Notes: generated from the letters alone by a model not told the origin. A stretch of 64,000 bases of DNA from Halomonas sp. (GCF_017983445.1 NZ_JAGOBJ010000004.1:62001-126000); one strand, 5' to 3'. Counted from the stretch's first letter, positions 53,469 to 62,817 are shown. Translations and numbers: made by a program.

Positions 53469-54655
53469 GGTTGACCCTCGATCAGCGTCACGCGATCACC
53501 GTCACTGAGTCGGGTGCGCCCTTCGGTCACCACCTGCTCACCTGGCGACAGCCCCTCCAGCACTTCGCGGCGCTCGCCGGCCTGTTGGCCAAGCTGTACG
53601 CTGCGCTCTTCCACCCGGCCATTCGCTTCGTCGTAAACGAACACGAAGGCCTGATCATTCAAAAACCGCAGGGCGTTGAACGGAACGCTCAGCGCCTGCT
53701 TTTTTTCAGGCTCGGCCATCCAGACGGCCACGAAGGCGCCATCCTGCAAGCGCGGGTTGTCGCTAGTGGTGCGAATAATGATCTCGAAAGTGCGCGACTG
53801 CGGATCGACCGACGGGCTGATCGCGTGTATTTCACCTATTTCGCTCTCACCGAGCATCTCGGGGTCGAGGCTGTCCGCGTGCTGTGGCGGGCGCCCACCG
53901 ATAATGGCGTGCGCACCCACTTCGACGCGGTCGAAATTATACGCCGGCAGATCAAGACGCACCTCGAAGTGGGAGGGGTCGATTACCAGTGCCGGTACCG
54001 TCTGAAGCGCCCCCTGCTCGGAGGCGGTATCTACCGTGCTGGGCATGAAGTAGCGGCCCTGCTCGATGTTGAGCCGCGCCAGTACACCGTCGATGGGCGA
54101 TACCAGTCGTGACTCCTCAAGCATGACCTCGGCCTGAGCGATCTGGGCGCGGGCGTTGTCGCGCGTGGCCAGCGCCTGCTCGACCCCCACGCGCGCTTCG
54201 TCCAGCTCCTGGGCAGACGCCGAGCGCTGGTTGACCAGCGTCTCGTAGCGATTTTGGGTGACTCGCGCCAGCGACAGGCTGGCCTCGGCTTCGTTTAATG
54301 ACGCACGGGCAGAGGCCAGCTCCGCTTCCAAACGCCCAGGGGCCTGGTGCGCAATCAGTTGGCCCTCTTCCACTGACATGCCTACACGCAAATCCTGGTC
54401 CACAAAGGTGACCTTGCCCTGTTCGGTAAAAGTCAGGTATTCCCGGCGCAGCGAGCGGGCAGTGCCCTGGCTGTATTGCCATCCCTGCAAGGCGGTCACC
54501 GCGGCAGGTACAACGCTGACGCTGACCGCGGGTTCTTCTGGAACCTGCGTCTCAGCGCTATCGTCTCCACCGTTTTCTCCACCACTTTCTCCACCACTAC
54601 AGGCGCTCAGCAGCAGTAAAAGCGTAAGGCTAAAGGCGATGTGTTTGATGTTCAT
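53465..54655 (-). CDS. RND efflux periplasmic adaptor lipoprotein
   Basis: Membrane-fusion adaptor of 396 residues. The lipobox LLLLSACSGG near residue 20 makes it an inner membrane lipoprotein, and a Gly/Glu/Asp-rich stretch follows. The barrel-sandwich domain shows VRV-type GMSVEEGQLIAHQAPGRLEAELASARASLNEAEAS, a helical hairpin follows, then SPIDGVLARLNIEQGRYF. It overlaps the OMF and pump genes by 4 bp each. Confidence 0.93.
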   Translation of the reverse strand: MNIKHIAFSLTLLLLLSACSGGESGGENGGDDSAETQVPEEPAVSVSVVPAAVTALQGWQYSQGTARSLRREYLTFTEQGKVTFVDQDLRVGMSVEEGQLIAHQAPGRLEAELASARASLNEAEASLSLARVTQNRYETLVNQRSASAQELDEARVGVEQALATRDNARAQIAQAEVMLEESRLVSPIDGVLARLNIEQGRYFMPSTVDTASEQGALQTVPALVIDPSHFEVRLDLPAYNFDRVEVGAHAIIGGRPPQHADSLDPEMLGESEIGEIHAISPSVDPQSRTFEIIIRTTSDNPRLQDGAFVAVWMAEPEKKQALSVPFNALRFLNDQAFVFVYDEANGRVEERSVQLGQQAGERREVLEGLSPGEQVVTEGRTRLSDGDRVTLIEGQP

Positions 54656-56106
54656 AACGCAGAGGTTCCTGTTGAGGACGGATCAAACGCAGAGACGGCG
54701 TCAAAGCCGCCTCCCAGGGCAAGATGCAAGTCGATGCGATTTTCCAACCGATCGTACTGGGCTGTAATAGTGGCGCTGCGGCTATCCAGCGCGCGCTGGT
54801 AACTTTCCAGCACATTCAGGAAGGGTTCGATGCCCTGCATGTAGCGATTGAACGAGACGCGTACCGCTTCTTCGGCGTAGTCGGCCGCCTCATTGCTTTC
54901 CACCACGCGCCGGGCCAGCAGGTCGTCGACTGAAAGCGCCGTCTCGACTTCCGACAGTGCCGTTAGCGCGACCTCTACGTAGCCGTAAAACGCCTCATCG
55001 CGCTGTCCTTCAGCGGCATCGGCCTGGGCACGTAGCCGCCCGCCCTGAAAAATGGGCTGTACGATATTGCCCGCAATCGTCCAGATAAAAGAGCCGTTGC
55101 TGAACAGATCTGCCATTTCGCTGCCTGTCGAGCCGGCGCTTCCGGTCAATGAAATGGAAGGAAGAAAGGAGCGCTCCGCAGCGGTCAGTCGATAATCCGC
55201 GGCCTGCAGCGCCCACTCGGCGCTGCGCACGTCTGGCCGGCGGGCCAAAAGCTCGGCGGGAACCCCGGCCGAGGGGAGGGGAGGCAAGGCAGGAAGTTCG
55301 CTGGTCGTGATCAACCGCCCGGCGGGGTACTCACCCATCAGCGTTTCCAGCTGGCGCGTCACGCGGGCCAGGTTTTCACGGCGCTGCTCAAGCCCTGCCT
55401 TGGCGGAGCCCAGGTTGGCATAGGCTAAAGTGACATCGGTGGGCGAGACAATTCCTGCATCGGCGCGATTCTCGACCTGGCGGGCAAACTCCTCGAGCGC
55501 CTCAACGGTGCTTTCGGACAAATCCACTTGGGCTCTTGCCTGCACGATCCCGAGATAGAGTGACACTACGTCGGCGGCCAGGGATTGGTGCATACCTCTG
55601 AGCTGCTCGCTGGCAGCGAGGAAATCCGCCTGCCCTGCATTGGATAAAGAGGCAAGCCGCCCCCATAAATCGATTTCCCAACTGACATCCAGCGAGGCGC
55701 TGTGGCTATTGGAAATGCTTTGCCCGCCGCCTTCAGGCCCCGGTGCCGTGGCGCCCTGGCGCTGCTGCCGCGAGCTGTTCAACCCGGCATTGACCTGAGG
55801 AAAGAGATCCGCGCGATCACTGCGTGACTGCGCCTCGGCGATGCGCGCCTGGGCAATGGCCTGGGCAAGCCCCGGGTTATAGTCCAGGGCATTTCTAACG
55901 AAGATGTTGAGCTCTTCGTCCTGGAAATCCTGCCACCAGGTATCGCCAGCCAACACCTGCTGCCCGGCCGCCGCCAAAAAAGCGTTTGGGAGTTCCACCG
56001 GTAGCGCCGTGGGCTTAGGGGAAGGGGTGGCCGCACAGGCGGTCAACAATACCCCCAGGCTTGAAAGATAAATGAATCTGCTAAATCCATGGAAGGGCAT
56101 CGGCAT
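54652..56106 (-). CDS. Outer membrane efflux channel, NodT family lipoprotein
   Basis: TolC-like channel of 484 residues with a lipobox (GVLLTACAATP near residue 24), so NodT/OprM type. Family stretches include ALDYNPGLAQAIAQARIAEAQSRS, LDVSWEIDLWGRL, LLARRPDVRSAEWALQAADYRLTAAERSFLPSISLTGSAG and EAVRVSFNRYMQGIEPFLNVLESYQRAL. First gene of the operon OMF-adaptor-pump on the minus strand. Confidence 0.93.
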   Translation of the reverse strand: MPMPFHGFSRFIYLSSLGVLLTACAATPSPKPTALPVELPNAFLAAAGQQVLAGDTWWQDFQDEELNIFVRNALDYNPGLAQAIAQARIAEAQSRSDRADLFPQVNAGLNSSRQQRQGATAPGPEGGGQSISNSHSASLDVSWEIDLWGRLASLSNAGQADFLAASEQLRGMHQSLAADVVSLYLGIVQARAQVDLSESTVEALEEFARQVENRADAGIVSPTDVTLAYANLGSAKAGLEQRRENLARVTRQLETLMGEYPAGRLITTSELPALPPLPSAGVPAELLARRPDVRSAEWALQAADYRLTAAERSFLPSISLTGSAGSTGSEMADLFSNGSFIWTIAGNIVQPIFQGGRLRAQADAAEGQRDEAFYGYVEVALTALSEVETALSVDDLLARRVVESNEAADYAEEAVRVSFNRYMQGIEPFLNVLESYQRALDSRSATITAQYDRLENRIDLHLALGGGFDAVSAFDPSSTGTSAL

Positions 56107-56110
56107 AGGG

Positions 56111-56755
56111 TCAGTCCGTTGAAAGGAGTCGTAGCATTACTTCGCGGTGGCTGGCCTTGATGGCGGCGATCTCGGAGGCAGCACTTTCGCCTCCAATAAT
56201 CATCTGCCAGAACATGGCCAGTACTGCCGGTGAAAACGCCAGGGCAATTTGCCCAGGTGTCAGAGCGGTATGTGACGTATGCTGGCGCAGGTAGCTCTCC
56301 AGTACGCGTTGACGCTTTTCGATATAAGGTCGATAGGTCTGCTGATACCACTGCTGAACCCGCTGGGGGTTTCGGCCGCTCTCGACGATCAATAGCCGCA
56401 TGATGGTGAGTCGGCGCGTCGATTTGTCATCGCCATAGAGCGTGTCCAAAAAGCTGTCGATAGCGGCTTCCAGTGTGGAAGCGCTGCTCAGCGACCAGAC
56501 GTTGTCGGCTGCAATCGGCAGCATGATCGTATCGAGTAGCGCCTCGAACAGCGCTTCCTTGCTCGTGAAATGTGCATAGAGCCCGGCTTTGGTGATGCCT
56601 GCCTGACGTGCAATGCGCTCTACCGTTGCGCCTTCAAAGCCTGACATACTGAATTCGTCGAGCGCGGCATCCAGAATGTATTGTCGGCGGACTTCAGGGG
56701 GCAGGCGCGTGCGTTTTCTCAGGGAAGCGTTGTCTGTTTTGGATGTCTGCGTCAT
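56111..56755 (-). CDS. TetR-family repressor of the RND operon
   Basis: Regulator of 214 residues. The HTH lies at about 35-65 (ATVERIARQAGITKAGLYAHFTSKEALFEALLD). The C-terminal ligand domain is poorly conserved, as usual. It is read in the same direction as the RND genes and ends 4 bp before the channel gene, so it may be the first gene of the operon. A near palindrome lies upstream (56802-56821). Confidence 0.9.
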   Translation of the reverse strand: MTQTSKTDNASLRKRTRLPPEVRRQYILDAALDEFSMSGFEGATVERIARQAGITKAGLYAHFTSKEALFEALLDTIMLPIAADNVWSLSSASTLEAAIDSFLDTLYGDDKSTRRLTIMRLLIVESGRNPQRVQQWYQQTYRPYIEKRQRVLESYLRQHTSHTALTPGQIALAFSPAVLAMFWQMIIGGESAASEIAAIKASHREVMLRLLSTD

Positions 56756-56801
56756 GTGGGTACTAACCGCTTAGAGACCGCTGGAAAATGCTACTATACA
56801 C

Positions 56802-56821
56802 TAACGACCATTTGGTAGTTA
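56802..56821. promoter_or_regulatory. Candidate TetR operator
   Basis: TAACGACCATTTGGTAGTTA at 56802-56821 is a 20-bp inverted repeat with one mismatched pair and a 2-bp centre. It lies between the divergent tetR and mipA genes, so it may control both. Confidence 0.6.
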
Positions 56822-56858
56822 AACGTTTGCTCGCCCATCCAATCACGGAACTGATGAC

Positions 56859-57632
56859 ATGACTAATGCATACACACATCGCCGATCATTAACGTTAGCG
56901 CTCGCCCTGGGCAGCTTTGCGCTCAGCGCGACGGCGTTAGGGGCGCAGTGGGAAGGGACCCTGGGGGCCGGGGCGATTTATGCGCCTGACTATCTGGGCA
57001 GTGACGATTACGAATGGACGCCTTTTCCGGCCTTTGAAGCAACTTACGACGACACGCTGTTCGTCAGCATGAGAAACGGCATTGGCTGGAATGTCATTAA
57101 TCGGGATGGCTTGAAAGTAGCGCCCTTTATCGGCTACACCTTCGGCCGCGACGATACCGGCGATATCAGCCGTTTGGATGAAGTCGACGGTGGCGCAACG
57201 GCGGGGCTGCGTATCGGTTACCAGGGTAACAACTGGCGCTATAGCGGATCCATCGAAACGCCCTTTACCGGCGATATCGACGGCTATCGGCTTACCGCGG
57301 GGGCCACCTATGTTTCCCGATTTAGCGAACGTACCGTCATGACGTTTGGGCCCGAACTTGCTTACATCAGTGACAAGTGGACAGACGCGCTGTTTAGCGT
57401 CTCACCATACGAGAGCGCAAGGTCAGGCATTGCGGCTTACGCGGCCGACGATGGCGCTTTCTCGGTCGGCGCCAATGCCTCACTCAGCTACTACCTGGCG
57501 CCGCAATGGTCGGTCACCGGTGTCGTTGGCGTATCGAAACTTACTGGTGATGCCAGCGATAGCCCGATCGTTGATGATTTGGGTAGCGATGTGCAGTGGC
57601 GCACGGGCGCGTTTATCAACTACCACTTCTAA
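56859..57632 (+). CDS. MipA/OmpV-family outer membrane protein
   Basis: Protein of 257 residues with a signal peptide (cleavage near LGA-QW) and a beta-barrel pattern: GAGAIYAPDYLGSDDYEWTPFPAFEATY is the family signature, and the end INYHF has a terminal Phe typical of outer membrane proteins. Members include MltA-interacting MipA and OmpV. It is divergent from the TetR gene and may share its control. It overlaps the convergent photolyase gene by 4 bp. Confidence 0.9.
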   Translation: MTNAYTHRRSLTLALALGSFALSATALGAQWEGTLGAGAIYAPDYLGSDDYEWTPFPAFEATYDDTLFVSMRNGIGWNVINRDGLKVAPFIGYTFGRDDTGDISRLDEVDGGATAGLRIGYQGNNWRYSGSIETPFTGDIDGYRLTAGATYVSRFSERTVMTFGPELAYISDKWTDALFSVSPYESARSGIAAYAADDGAFSVGANASLSYYLAPQWSVTGVVGVSKLTGDASDSPIVDDLGSDVQWRTGAFINYHF

Positions 57633-59221
57633 CGTTGGTCGCTATCACTGCTTGACCCGCCCTCGTCAAACAGCGAAAGCTGTTGGCGGCTGACGGGTTT
57701 TTTCGGTTTGGGGCGCCGTCCAGGCGGGCGGCGCTGGCTGGCAAGTTTATCCAGAATGACCTTACTTGCCTCACGTGCCTCCGGCGTTTTTCGCAGCTCG
57801 TATAGAATCTTTTTCCAGCGGCGAGCTTCAGCCTCGAAATCAAGCGGCCGCGGGTAGTGCTCGCCGGGTAGAAAGCCGAAGCGCGTTTGCAGACTTTCCG
57901 GCAGCGCCCAAGGCGTAGCGCGCCACTCGACGGGCAGCACGGTGAGCTCCGGCACCCAGCGGGCGACAAACTCGCCGCTCGGGTCGTTGTCCTCGGCCTG
58001 CTTGATGGGGTTATAGACTCGCAGTGCGTTGGTGCCGGTCGCCCCCGCCTGCATCTGTATCTGGGGGTAGTGAATACCGGGCTCGAAATCGGTGAACAGG
58101 CGGGCCAAGTGCAGCGCGGGCTCATACCAATGCAGCCCGAGGCCAAAAGTGGCATGCGAGATCAGCATGGCGCGCATGCGAAAGTTGATCCAGCCGGTGT
58201 GAATCAGGCAGCGCATGCAGGCATCCACCAGCGGAACGCCGGTCTGGCCGTGCTTCCAGGCGATCAAGTTGGGATGCTCGGGGTCACGCTCGCGCAGCCC
58301 GCGCAGCGCCGGGTGCAGGGTGTGCGCCTCCATATCCGGCTCGCTTTCGAGCTTTTGAATGAAGTGGCAGTGCCAGTGAAGCCGCGAAGCAAAGGCGCGC
58401 AGCGAGCGCTCCCAGGCAGTGTTCTCGGCGTGCTTTTTGCGCTGGCGGCGCAGCGACTGCACCACTTCGCGCATGGAGAGCGTGCCCCAGGCCAAGTGCG
58501 GCGACAGCCGCGAGCCAAACTCCTCTGCAAGCAACGGCTTTGAGATCGATCCCCGATAGCGCCGTCCGCGCCGGGTGATAAAGCTGTGCCACAGCGCCCG
58601 GCCCGCCTGACGTCCGCCGGGCTGGCGCTCGGGGCAGGGCGTGGTATCAAACCCGAGCGTCAGCCCATGAAGCTCGTCGGCTTCAACATGATGAAAAGCC
58701 TCCCATCCCTGAGCGACTCGAGCGTTTGGCGGCGCCGGGCAGGTCGGCGCAGTCATCAGCGCCTCCCATTGGGCCTCCCAGGCGCCGCGATCCGCCACAC
58801 GGGATTTCAAACCGCGCACCACGCCGTGCTGGCGCGCCTCGTGCCAGGGGATATCGTGCGTCTGGCACCACGCCTTGACCTCAAGGTCGCGGGCAAAGCT
58901 CCAGGCATTGCCGGTCTCTTCGTGGGAGTGAAGGGCGATATCGCCGTAACGCGCCTTGAGCGCAGCCAGCAGATCTAGTATTTCGCCCTGCCAAAGGCAT
59001 AGCGCCAGCCCGCGGGAGGTAAGCGCTTGAGCAAGCTCCACAAGCGAGTCGGCGGCGAACTGCCAGTGGCGCAGGGCGCTGTCCGGCGCCTGCCACTGGC
59101 CGGGCTCGATGGCAAAGACCGGTAGCACCGGGCCGGCCGCCGCGGCGTCGTAAAGCGGCGCGTGATCGTGAATGCGCAGATCGCGCTTGAACCACACTAC
59201 CTGGATGGCGGTCTTTGCCAT
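57629..59221 (-). CDS. Photolyase/cryptochrome-family flavoprotein
   Basis: Protein of 530 residues with an N-terminal photolyase domain (VVWFKRDLRIHDHAPL) and the FAD-binding domain (LSPHLAWGTLSMREVVQSL, then ACMRCLIHTGWINFRMRAMLISHATFGL, FEPGIHYPQIQMQAGATGTNALRVYNPIKQ). This matches CPD photolyases and cryptochromes; which one is not certain. A C-terminal tail of about 30 residues is basic then acidic and contains QLSLF at about 514-518, a consensus-like beta-clamp-binding motif. It overlaps the mipA end by 4 bp. Confidence 0.92.
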   Translation of the reverse strand: MAKTAIQVVWFKRDLRIHDHAPLYDAAAAGPVLPVFAIEPGQWQAPDSALRHWQFAADSLVELAQALTSRGLALCLWQGEILDLLAALKARYGDIALHSHEETGNAWSFARDLEVKAWCQTHDIPWHEARQHGVVRGLKSRVADRGAWEAQWEALMTAPTCPAPPNARVAQGWEAFHHVEADELHGLTLGFDTTPCPERQPGGRQAGRALWHSFITRRGRRYRGSISKPLLAEEFGSRLSPHLAWGTLSMREVVQSLRRQRKKHAENTAWERSLRAFASRLHWHCHFIQKLESEPDMEAHTLHPALRGLRERDPEHPNLIAWKHGQTGVPLVDACMRCLIHTGWINFRMRAMLISHATFGLGLHWYEPALHLARLFTDFEPGIHYPQIQMQAGATGTNALRVYNPIKQAEDNDPSGEFVARWVPELTVLPVEWRATPWALPESLQTRFGFLPGEHYPRPLDFEAEARRWKKILYELRKTPEAREASKVILDKLASQRRPPGRRPKPKKPVSRQQLSLFDEGGSSSDSDQR

Positions 59222-59312
59222 ATCGCCCCCTTAGGCTTCCCTGGGCTATCCGTGCCCGAACCATGACGTTACCATCAAGCGTTGTAACGCCACCATCCCC
59301 AAGGAGTTTGCC

Positions 59313-59615
59313 ATGTATATTGCCATGAACCGTTTTCGCATTGCCCCAGGCCGGGAAGAAGACTTTCTGGACGTGTGGCGCAACCGCGACTCGCATCTAG
59401 ATGAAGTGCCGGGGTTCAAGCAATTCAAGATGCTGCAGGGTGACAAGCAGGACGATCACACTGTGTTTATTTCTCATAGTGTGTGGGAGTCGGAAGAGGC
59501 TTTTCGCGGCTGGACGCAGTCCGAAGCGTTTCGTAAGGCGCATGCCAATGCCAAGTCGCCGGAAGGGATCTACTTGGGGCCGCCGAAGTTTGAAGGGTAT
59601 GAGGTGGTGCTTTAA
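59313..59615 (+). CDS. Antibiotic biosynthesis monooxygenase domain protein (haem oxygenase-like)
   Basis: Small protein of 100 residues with one ABM-type ferredoxin-like fold: MYIAMNRFRIAPGREEDFLDVWRNRDSHLDEVPGF, then HTVFISHSVWESEEAFRGWTQSEAFRKAH. This pattern is seen in HmoA/IsdG-type haem-degrading oxygenases and in ABM quinone oxygenases. A His in the second half (KAH) could ligate haem. AAGGAG lies 8 nt before the ATG. Function not proven. Confidence 0.85.
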   Translation: MYIAMNRFRIAPGREEDFLDVWRNRDSHLDEVPGFKQFKMLQGDKQDDHTVFISHSVWESEEAFRGWTQSEAFRKAHANAKSPEGIYLGPPKFEGYEVVL

Positions 59616-59712
59616 AACATGATAGTAACGAAATGAGTTGAAAGGCCGGGCAGCGGATGGCTTTCGTATTTTTAAAAAGGCATCTGCTGGCGGCAGGCAA
59701 TAAAAGCTATTA

Positions 59713-60570
59713 TCAATCCTGTAAATAAAGCTCACCCTTACCCACCAGTACAGCACAACCACCTACCTGAACAAGGCCTTTATCTATGGCGGTCTCGATA
59801 ACGCTGGCGCGGCCCATCTCTACACCTTGGTGAATCGTCCAATGTGACGTTTCGGTATGCGCTGCCAAATAACCGGTCAACGCCGCAGCGGCACTGCCGG
59901 TCGCGGGGTCTTCGCAAAGGCCATGCTCCCTGCTGAACATTCGGCTGCGAAGCCGTGCTTCTGAGTCGCCTGATGTTTCAGTGACATAGAGATAGATCTG
60001 CTCAATGCCGCTCGGGGAAACCGCGTCTGTCCATACGGCTTCAGATATCTGGATGCTCTTCAGTGCCGTTAAATCACTCAGCTCAATAAGGTGAAAGGCC
60101 AGCCCACAGGAGGCGATGACCGGTGTGCCGATGACCTGGTGGCTTTGCAGGCCAAGCAGTGAGGCGGCCGTTTGCTGATTCAGCGTGCTTGGCGTAACGC
60201 TGGCGGGCCTGGCGGTGGTAAATATGGCTTGCTTGCCTGAGTAGCGAATGGGCAGTTCACCTACTGGTGGCTGGAGCACCAGTGTTTGCTCACGGTTTAC
60301 CAGACCAAGCTCAGCGAGAAGCTGCGCGGTGCCGACCGTAGGGTGCCCGGCAAACGGCAGCTCTGCGGCGGGCGTGAATATCCGCATTGAGTAGTGGTTT
60401 TGCCCAATGGGCGCGCTCAAGAATACCGTTTCGGCAAGGTTCAGCTCATTAGCAATCGCCTGCATGGTGGCTGTCTCAAGCCCGTCGGCCATTAAAAATA
60501 CGGCTAGCGGATTGCCTGAAAACGGCGTGTCGGTAAAGACATCCAGCAGGTAGTATTCGGCACTGTTCAT
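59713..60570 (-). CDS. PhzF-family isomerase/epimerase
   Basis: Protein of 285 residues of the PhzF/DapF-like fold. The active Glu is in NLAETVFL (about residue 45). FAGHPTVGTAQLL and the C-terminal CEDPATGSAAAALTGYL are family hallmarks. The substrate is unknown for most members. It overlaps the DUF1127 gene by 4 bp and is divergent from a MocR regulator, so it is probably controlled by it. Confidence 0.92.
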   Translation of the reverse strand: MNSAEYYLLDVFTDTPFSGNPLAVFLMADGLETATMQAIANELNLAETVFLSAPIGQNHYSMRIFTPAAELPFAGHPTVGTAQLLAELGLVNREQTLVLQPPVGELPIRYSGKQAIFTTARPASVTPSTLNQQTAASLLGLQSHQVIGTPVIASCGLAFHLIELSDLTALKSIQISEAVWTDAVSPSGIEQIYLYVTETSGDSEARLRSRMFSREHGLCEDPATGSAAAALTGYLAAHTETSHWTIHQGVEMGRASVIETAIDKGLVQVGGCAVLVGKGELYLQD

Positions 60571-60758
60571 GGGGCCTCCTTGTTAAACGTTGTGTGTTGC
60601 CAGAAGGTTTTTCGGCTCTCCTGGCGAGCCTGGGCGCGGCTGATACCGATATCCTTGAGCAGCCGGTCATCGAGTGTGAGTAACTGGCGGCGGCTACGGC
60701 GGCATTCACGGTAGCAGCGCAGCCGATAGCGAAGCTGAGCAAGGCTGAAACGGGGCAT
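60567..60758 (-). CDS. DUF1127 small arginine-rich protein
   Basis: Protein of 63 residues from the ATG at 60758 (GGAG 8 nt upstream; the frame is open to 60809). The YjiS/DUF1127 core is clear: RRQLLTLDDRLLKDIGISRAQA. The chain is strongly basic. Short DUF1127 proteins in alphaproteobacteria are linked to RNA turnover and stress. Here it is coupled to phzF by a 4-bp overlap. Confidence 0.9.
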   Translation of the reverse strand: MPRFSLAQLRYRLRCYRECRRSRRQLLTLDDRLLKDIGISRAQARQESRKTFWQHTTFNKEAP

Positions 60759-60809
60759 GGTGATTTCTCCGGTGGTTGGCCATTTCAGGTTACTCAGTAC
60801 GCGATTCAT

Positions 60810-60848
60810 GATACAGATATAGAATTGTCTGTTTTATGGATACAGATA
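60810..60848. promoter_or_regulatory. Candidate MocR operator: direct repeats plus an inverted half-site
   Basis: GATACAGATA occurs at 60810-60819 and 60839-60848, start to start 29 bp. A TCTGT at 60828-60832 between them is the inverted half. It lies between the divergent DUF1127-phzF operon and the MocR gene at 60915, so it is a plausible binding site for that regulator. Confidence 0.6.
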
Positions 60849-60914
60849 AGCCATATTGCGTCGCTGTATGCGCGTTTTAGCCATTAACTGTATGGCACTA
60901 AAAGGGGAGGCGCT

Positions 60915-62348
60915 ATGACGCGCTATGAACAGGTCGCCGCTGTATTGCGCGAGCGTATCGAGCACGGCATTTACCGCCCAGGTGATCGTCTGCCCTCCAT
61001 TCGCGCCGTCTGCCAGGAGATGGAAGTGAGCATCTCGACCGCACAGGAGGCGTATCGTCAGCTGATGGATGCCACACTGATCGAGTCGCGGCCCAAGTCG
61101 GGCTACTTCGTGCTGCCTGGCCGGGCGCCGTCGGTACTGCCCTCAATATCACGCCCCGCCCAGCGGCCACTGGATATTTCCCAGTGGGACCAGGTGCTGG
61201 AGCTTGTGGCCACCCAGCGCGACGACAACCGGCTTTTGCTGGGGCGCGGCGTGCCCAATCTCGAGTATGCGTCGCTCAAGCCGCTGTCGAAGATTCTTGG
61301 CGGGCTACATCGAAGTGCCGATCTGCATGGCTTCAACTATGACAAGCTGAGCGGCAGCCCGGAGCTTCGCCAGCAGGTGGCCAAGCTTGCCGTGGCATCA
61401 GGCTGCCTGCTTCACCCGGACGACATTCTGATCACCACGGGCTGCCAGGAGGCGCTTTCCATTGCGCTGCGTACTCTGACCCAGCCCGGCGATGTGGTTG
61501 CGGTCGATTCACCCAGCTTCTACGGCACCATGCAGATATTGAAGGCCAGCGGCTTGAAGGCCCTGGAAATCCCCACCGACCCGCAAACCGGCATCAGCCT
61601 GGAAGCGCTGGAACTTGCGCTGGAACAGTGGCCGATTCGCGCCATTCAGGTAACGCCGACCTTTAACAATCCGCTGGGCTACACCATGCCACCCGCGCGC
61701 AAGCGTGCCCTGGTGCAGCTTGCCCAGCGCTTTGACGTAGCGATTATCGAAGACGATATCTATGGCGACCTATCGTTCGCTCAGCCCCGGCCGCCCACCA
61801 TTAAATCCTTCGATGACGATGGGCGCGTACTATTGTGCAGCGGTTTTTCCAAGACGTTGGGGCCGGGGCTGCGGGTTGGGTGGATGGCCCCGGGGCGCTA
61901 TCGGGATCAAGCGCTGCACATGAAGTACGTTTCCACCGGGGCATCGGCTACGCTTCCGCAACTGGCGGTCGCCGAGTTCGTTGCCAAAGGGCACTACGAG
62001 CGTCATCTGCGCGTGGCCATTCGTCAGTATCAGCGCCAGCGCGATGTGATGATTGGCTGGGTGCAGCGCTACTTTCCCGAAGGCACAGGCATCAGCTACC
62101 CGCAAGGCAGCTTTCTGCTATGGGTGGAGCTGCCCGCCGCTGTAGACTGCGTGCGGCTCAACGAGCGCCTGGCGCAAAAGAAACTTCATGTGGCCCCTGG
62201 CTCGCTGTTTTCCGCCTCGGGCAAGTTTCGCCAGTGTTTGCGGCTTAACTATGCGTTCACCCTCACGCCAGCAATCGAAACCGCAGTACGCACGGTGGGG
62301 GAGTTAGTCGACGAGATGGTGGGAGAGTTGCGGGCATCGCTGGTCTGA
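60915..62348 (+). CDS. MocR-type GntR-aminotransferase regulator
   Basis: Regulator of 477 residues. The winged helix is at about 1-70 (LRERIEHGIYRPGDRLPSIRAVCQEMEVSISTAQEAYRQL). The aminotransferase part has the PLP lysine in CSGFSKTLGPGLRVGW and the cofactor residues in IEDDIYGDLSF. It differs from the GabR-like protein at 44267 and resembles the YdcR/YjiR group. GGGAGG precedes the ATG. Divergent from DUF1127-phzF, which is the likely target. Confidence 0.9.
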   Translation: MTRYEQVAAVLRERIEHGIYRPGDRLPSIRAVCQEMEVSISTAQEAYRQLMDATLIESRPKSGYFVLPGRAPSVLPSISRPAQRPLDISQWDQVLELVATQRDDNRLLLGRGVPNLEYASLKPLSKILGGLHRSADLHGFNYDKLSGSPELRQQVAKLAVASGCLLHPDDILITTGCQEALSIALRTLTQPGDVVAVDSPSFYGTMQILKASGLKALEIPTDPQTGISLEALELALEQWPIRAIQVTPTFNNPLGYTMPPARKRALVQLAQRFDVAIIEDDIYGDLSFAQPRPPTIKSFDDDGRVLLCSGFSKTLGPGLRVGWMAPGRYRDQALHMKYVSTGASATLPQLAVAEFVAKGHYERHLRVAIRQYQRQRDVMIGWVQRYFPEGTGISYPQGSFLLWVELPAAVDCVRLNERLAQKKLHVAPGSLFSASGKFRQCLRLNYAFTLTPAIETAVRTVGELVDEMVGELRASLV

Positions 62349-62526
62349 AAACGATGGAATCAACCAATACGCACATCTAACGAGCGCCTTGGGAAAAAGT
62401 TTTAGCTTTGTTAGGGTCAGAGTGGGGCCAAAGCAGGGTCTTCAATTGATAGACATTAGAGGCGTTTGGTTTGGATTGAGAGAGCGCTGAGCTAAACCAA
62501 AAGTTCCGCTCCCTCTGCCATCATCC

Positions 62527-62817
62527 TCAATTGAGATCGTGAACACTATGCTCTTTCAGATATTGGCGTAGTGCTTGATTCATGCGGGTTTGCCAGCCCT
62601 TGCCCGTTTGCTTAAAGGCTTCCACTACCTCCTGGTCATAGCGAATTTTTACAGGCACTTTCCGTTCACTTGCAGGAATAGGGGGGCGGCCACGACCGCG
62701 TTTCACCAAAGTATTTCCCTGGTATTGATGTGCGGCCTCAAACCACGCCTCTGTAAGTTCGGGGGCATCGTCTGGATCAAGCCAGGTGCTGTTCGTATCG
62801 TTGTCTTTCGCGTTCAT
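62527..62817 (-). CDS. brnA: BrnA-family antitoxin
   Basis: Antitoxin of 96 residues. The C-terminal ribbon-helix-helix shows KVPVKIRYDQEVVEAFKQTGKGWQTRMNQALRQYLKEH, typical of BrnA, which binds the toxin and represses the operon. GRGRPPIPASERK precedes the DNA-binding part, as in the family. It overlaps the toxin gene by 41 bp. Confidence 0.93.
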   Translation of the reverse strand: MNAKDNDTNSTWLDPDDAPELTEAWFEAAHQYQGNTLVKRGRGRPPIPASERKVPVKIRYDQEVVEAFKQTGKGWQTRMNQALRQYLKEHSVHDLN

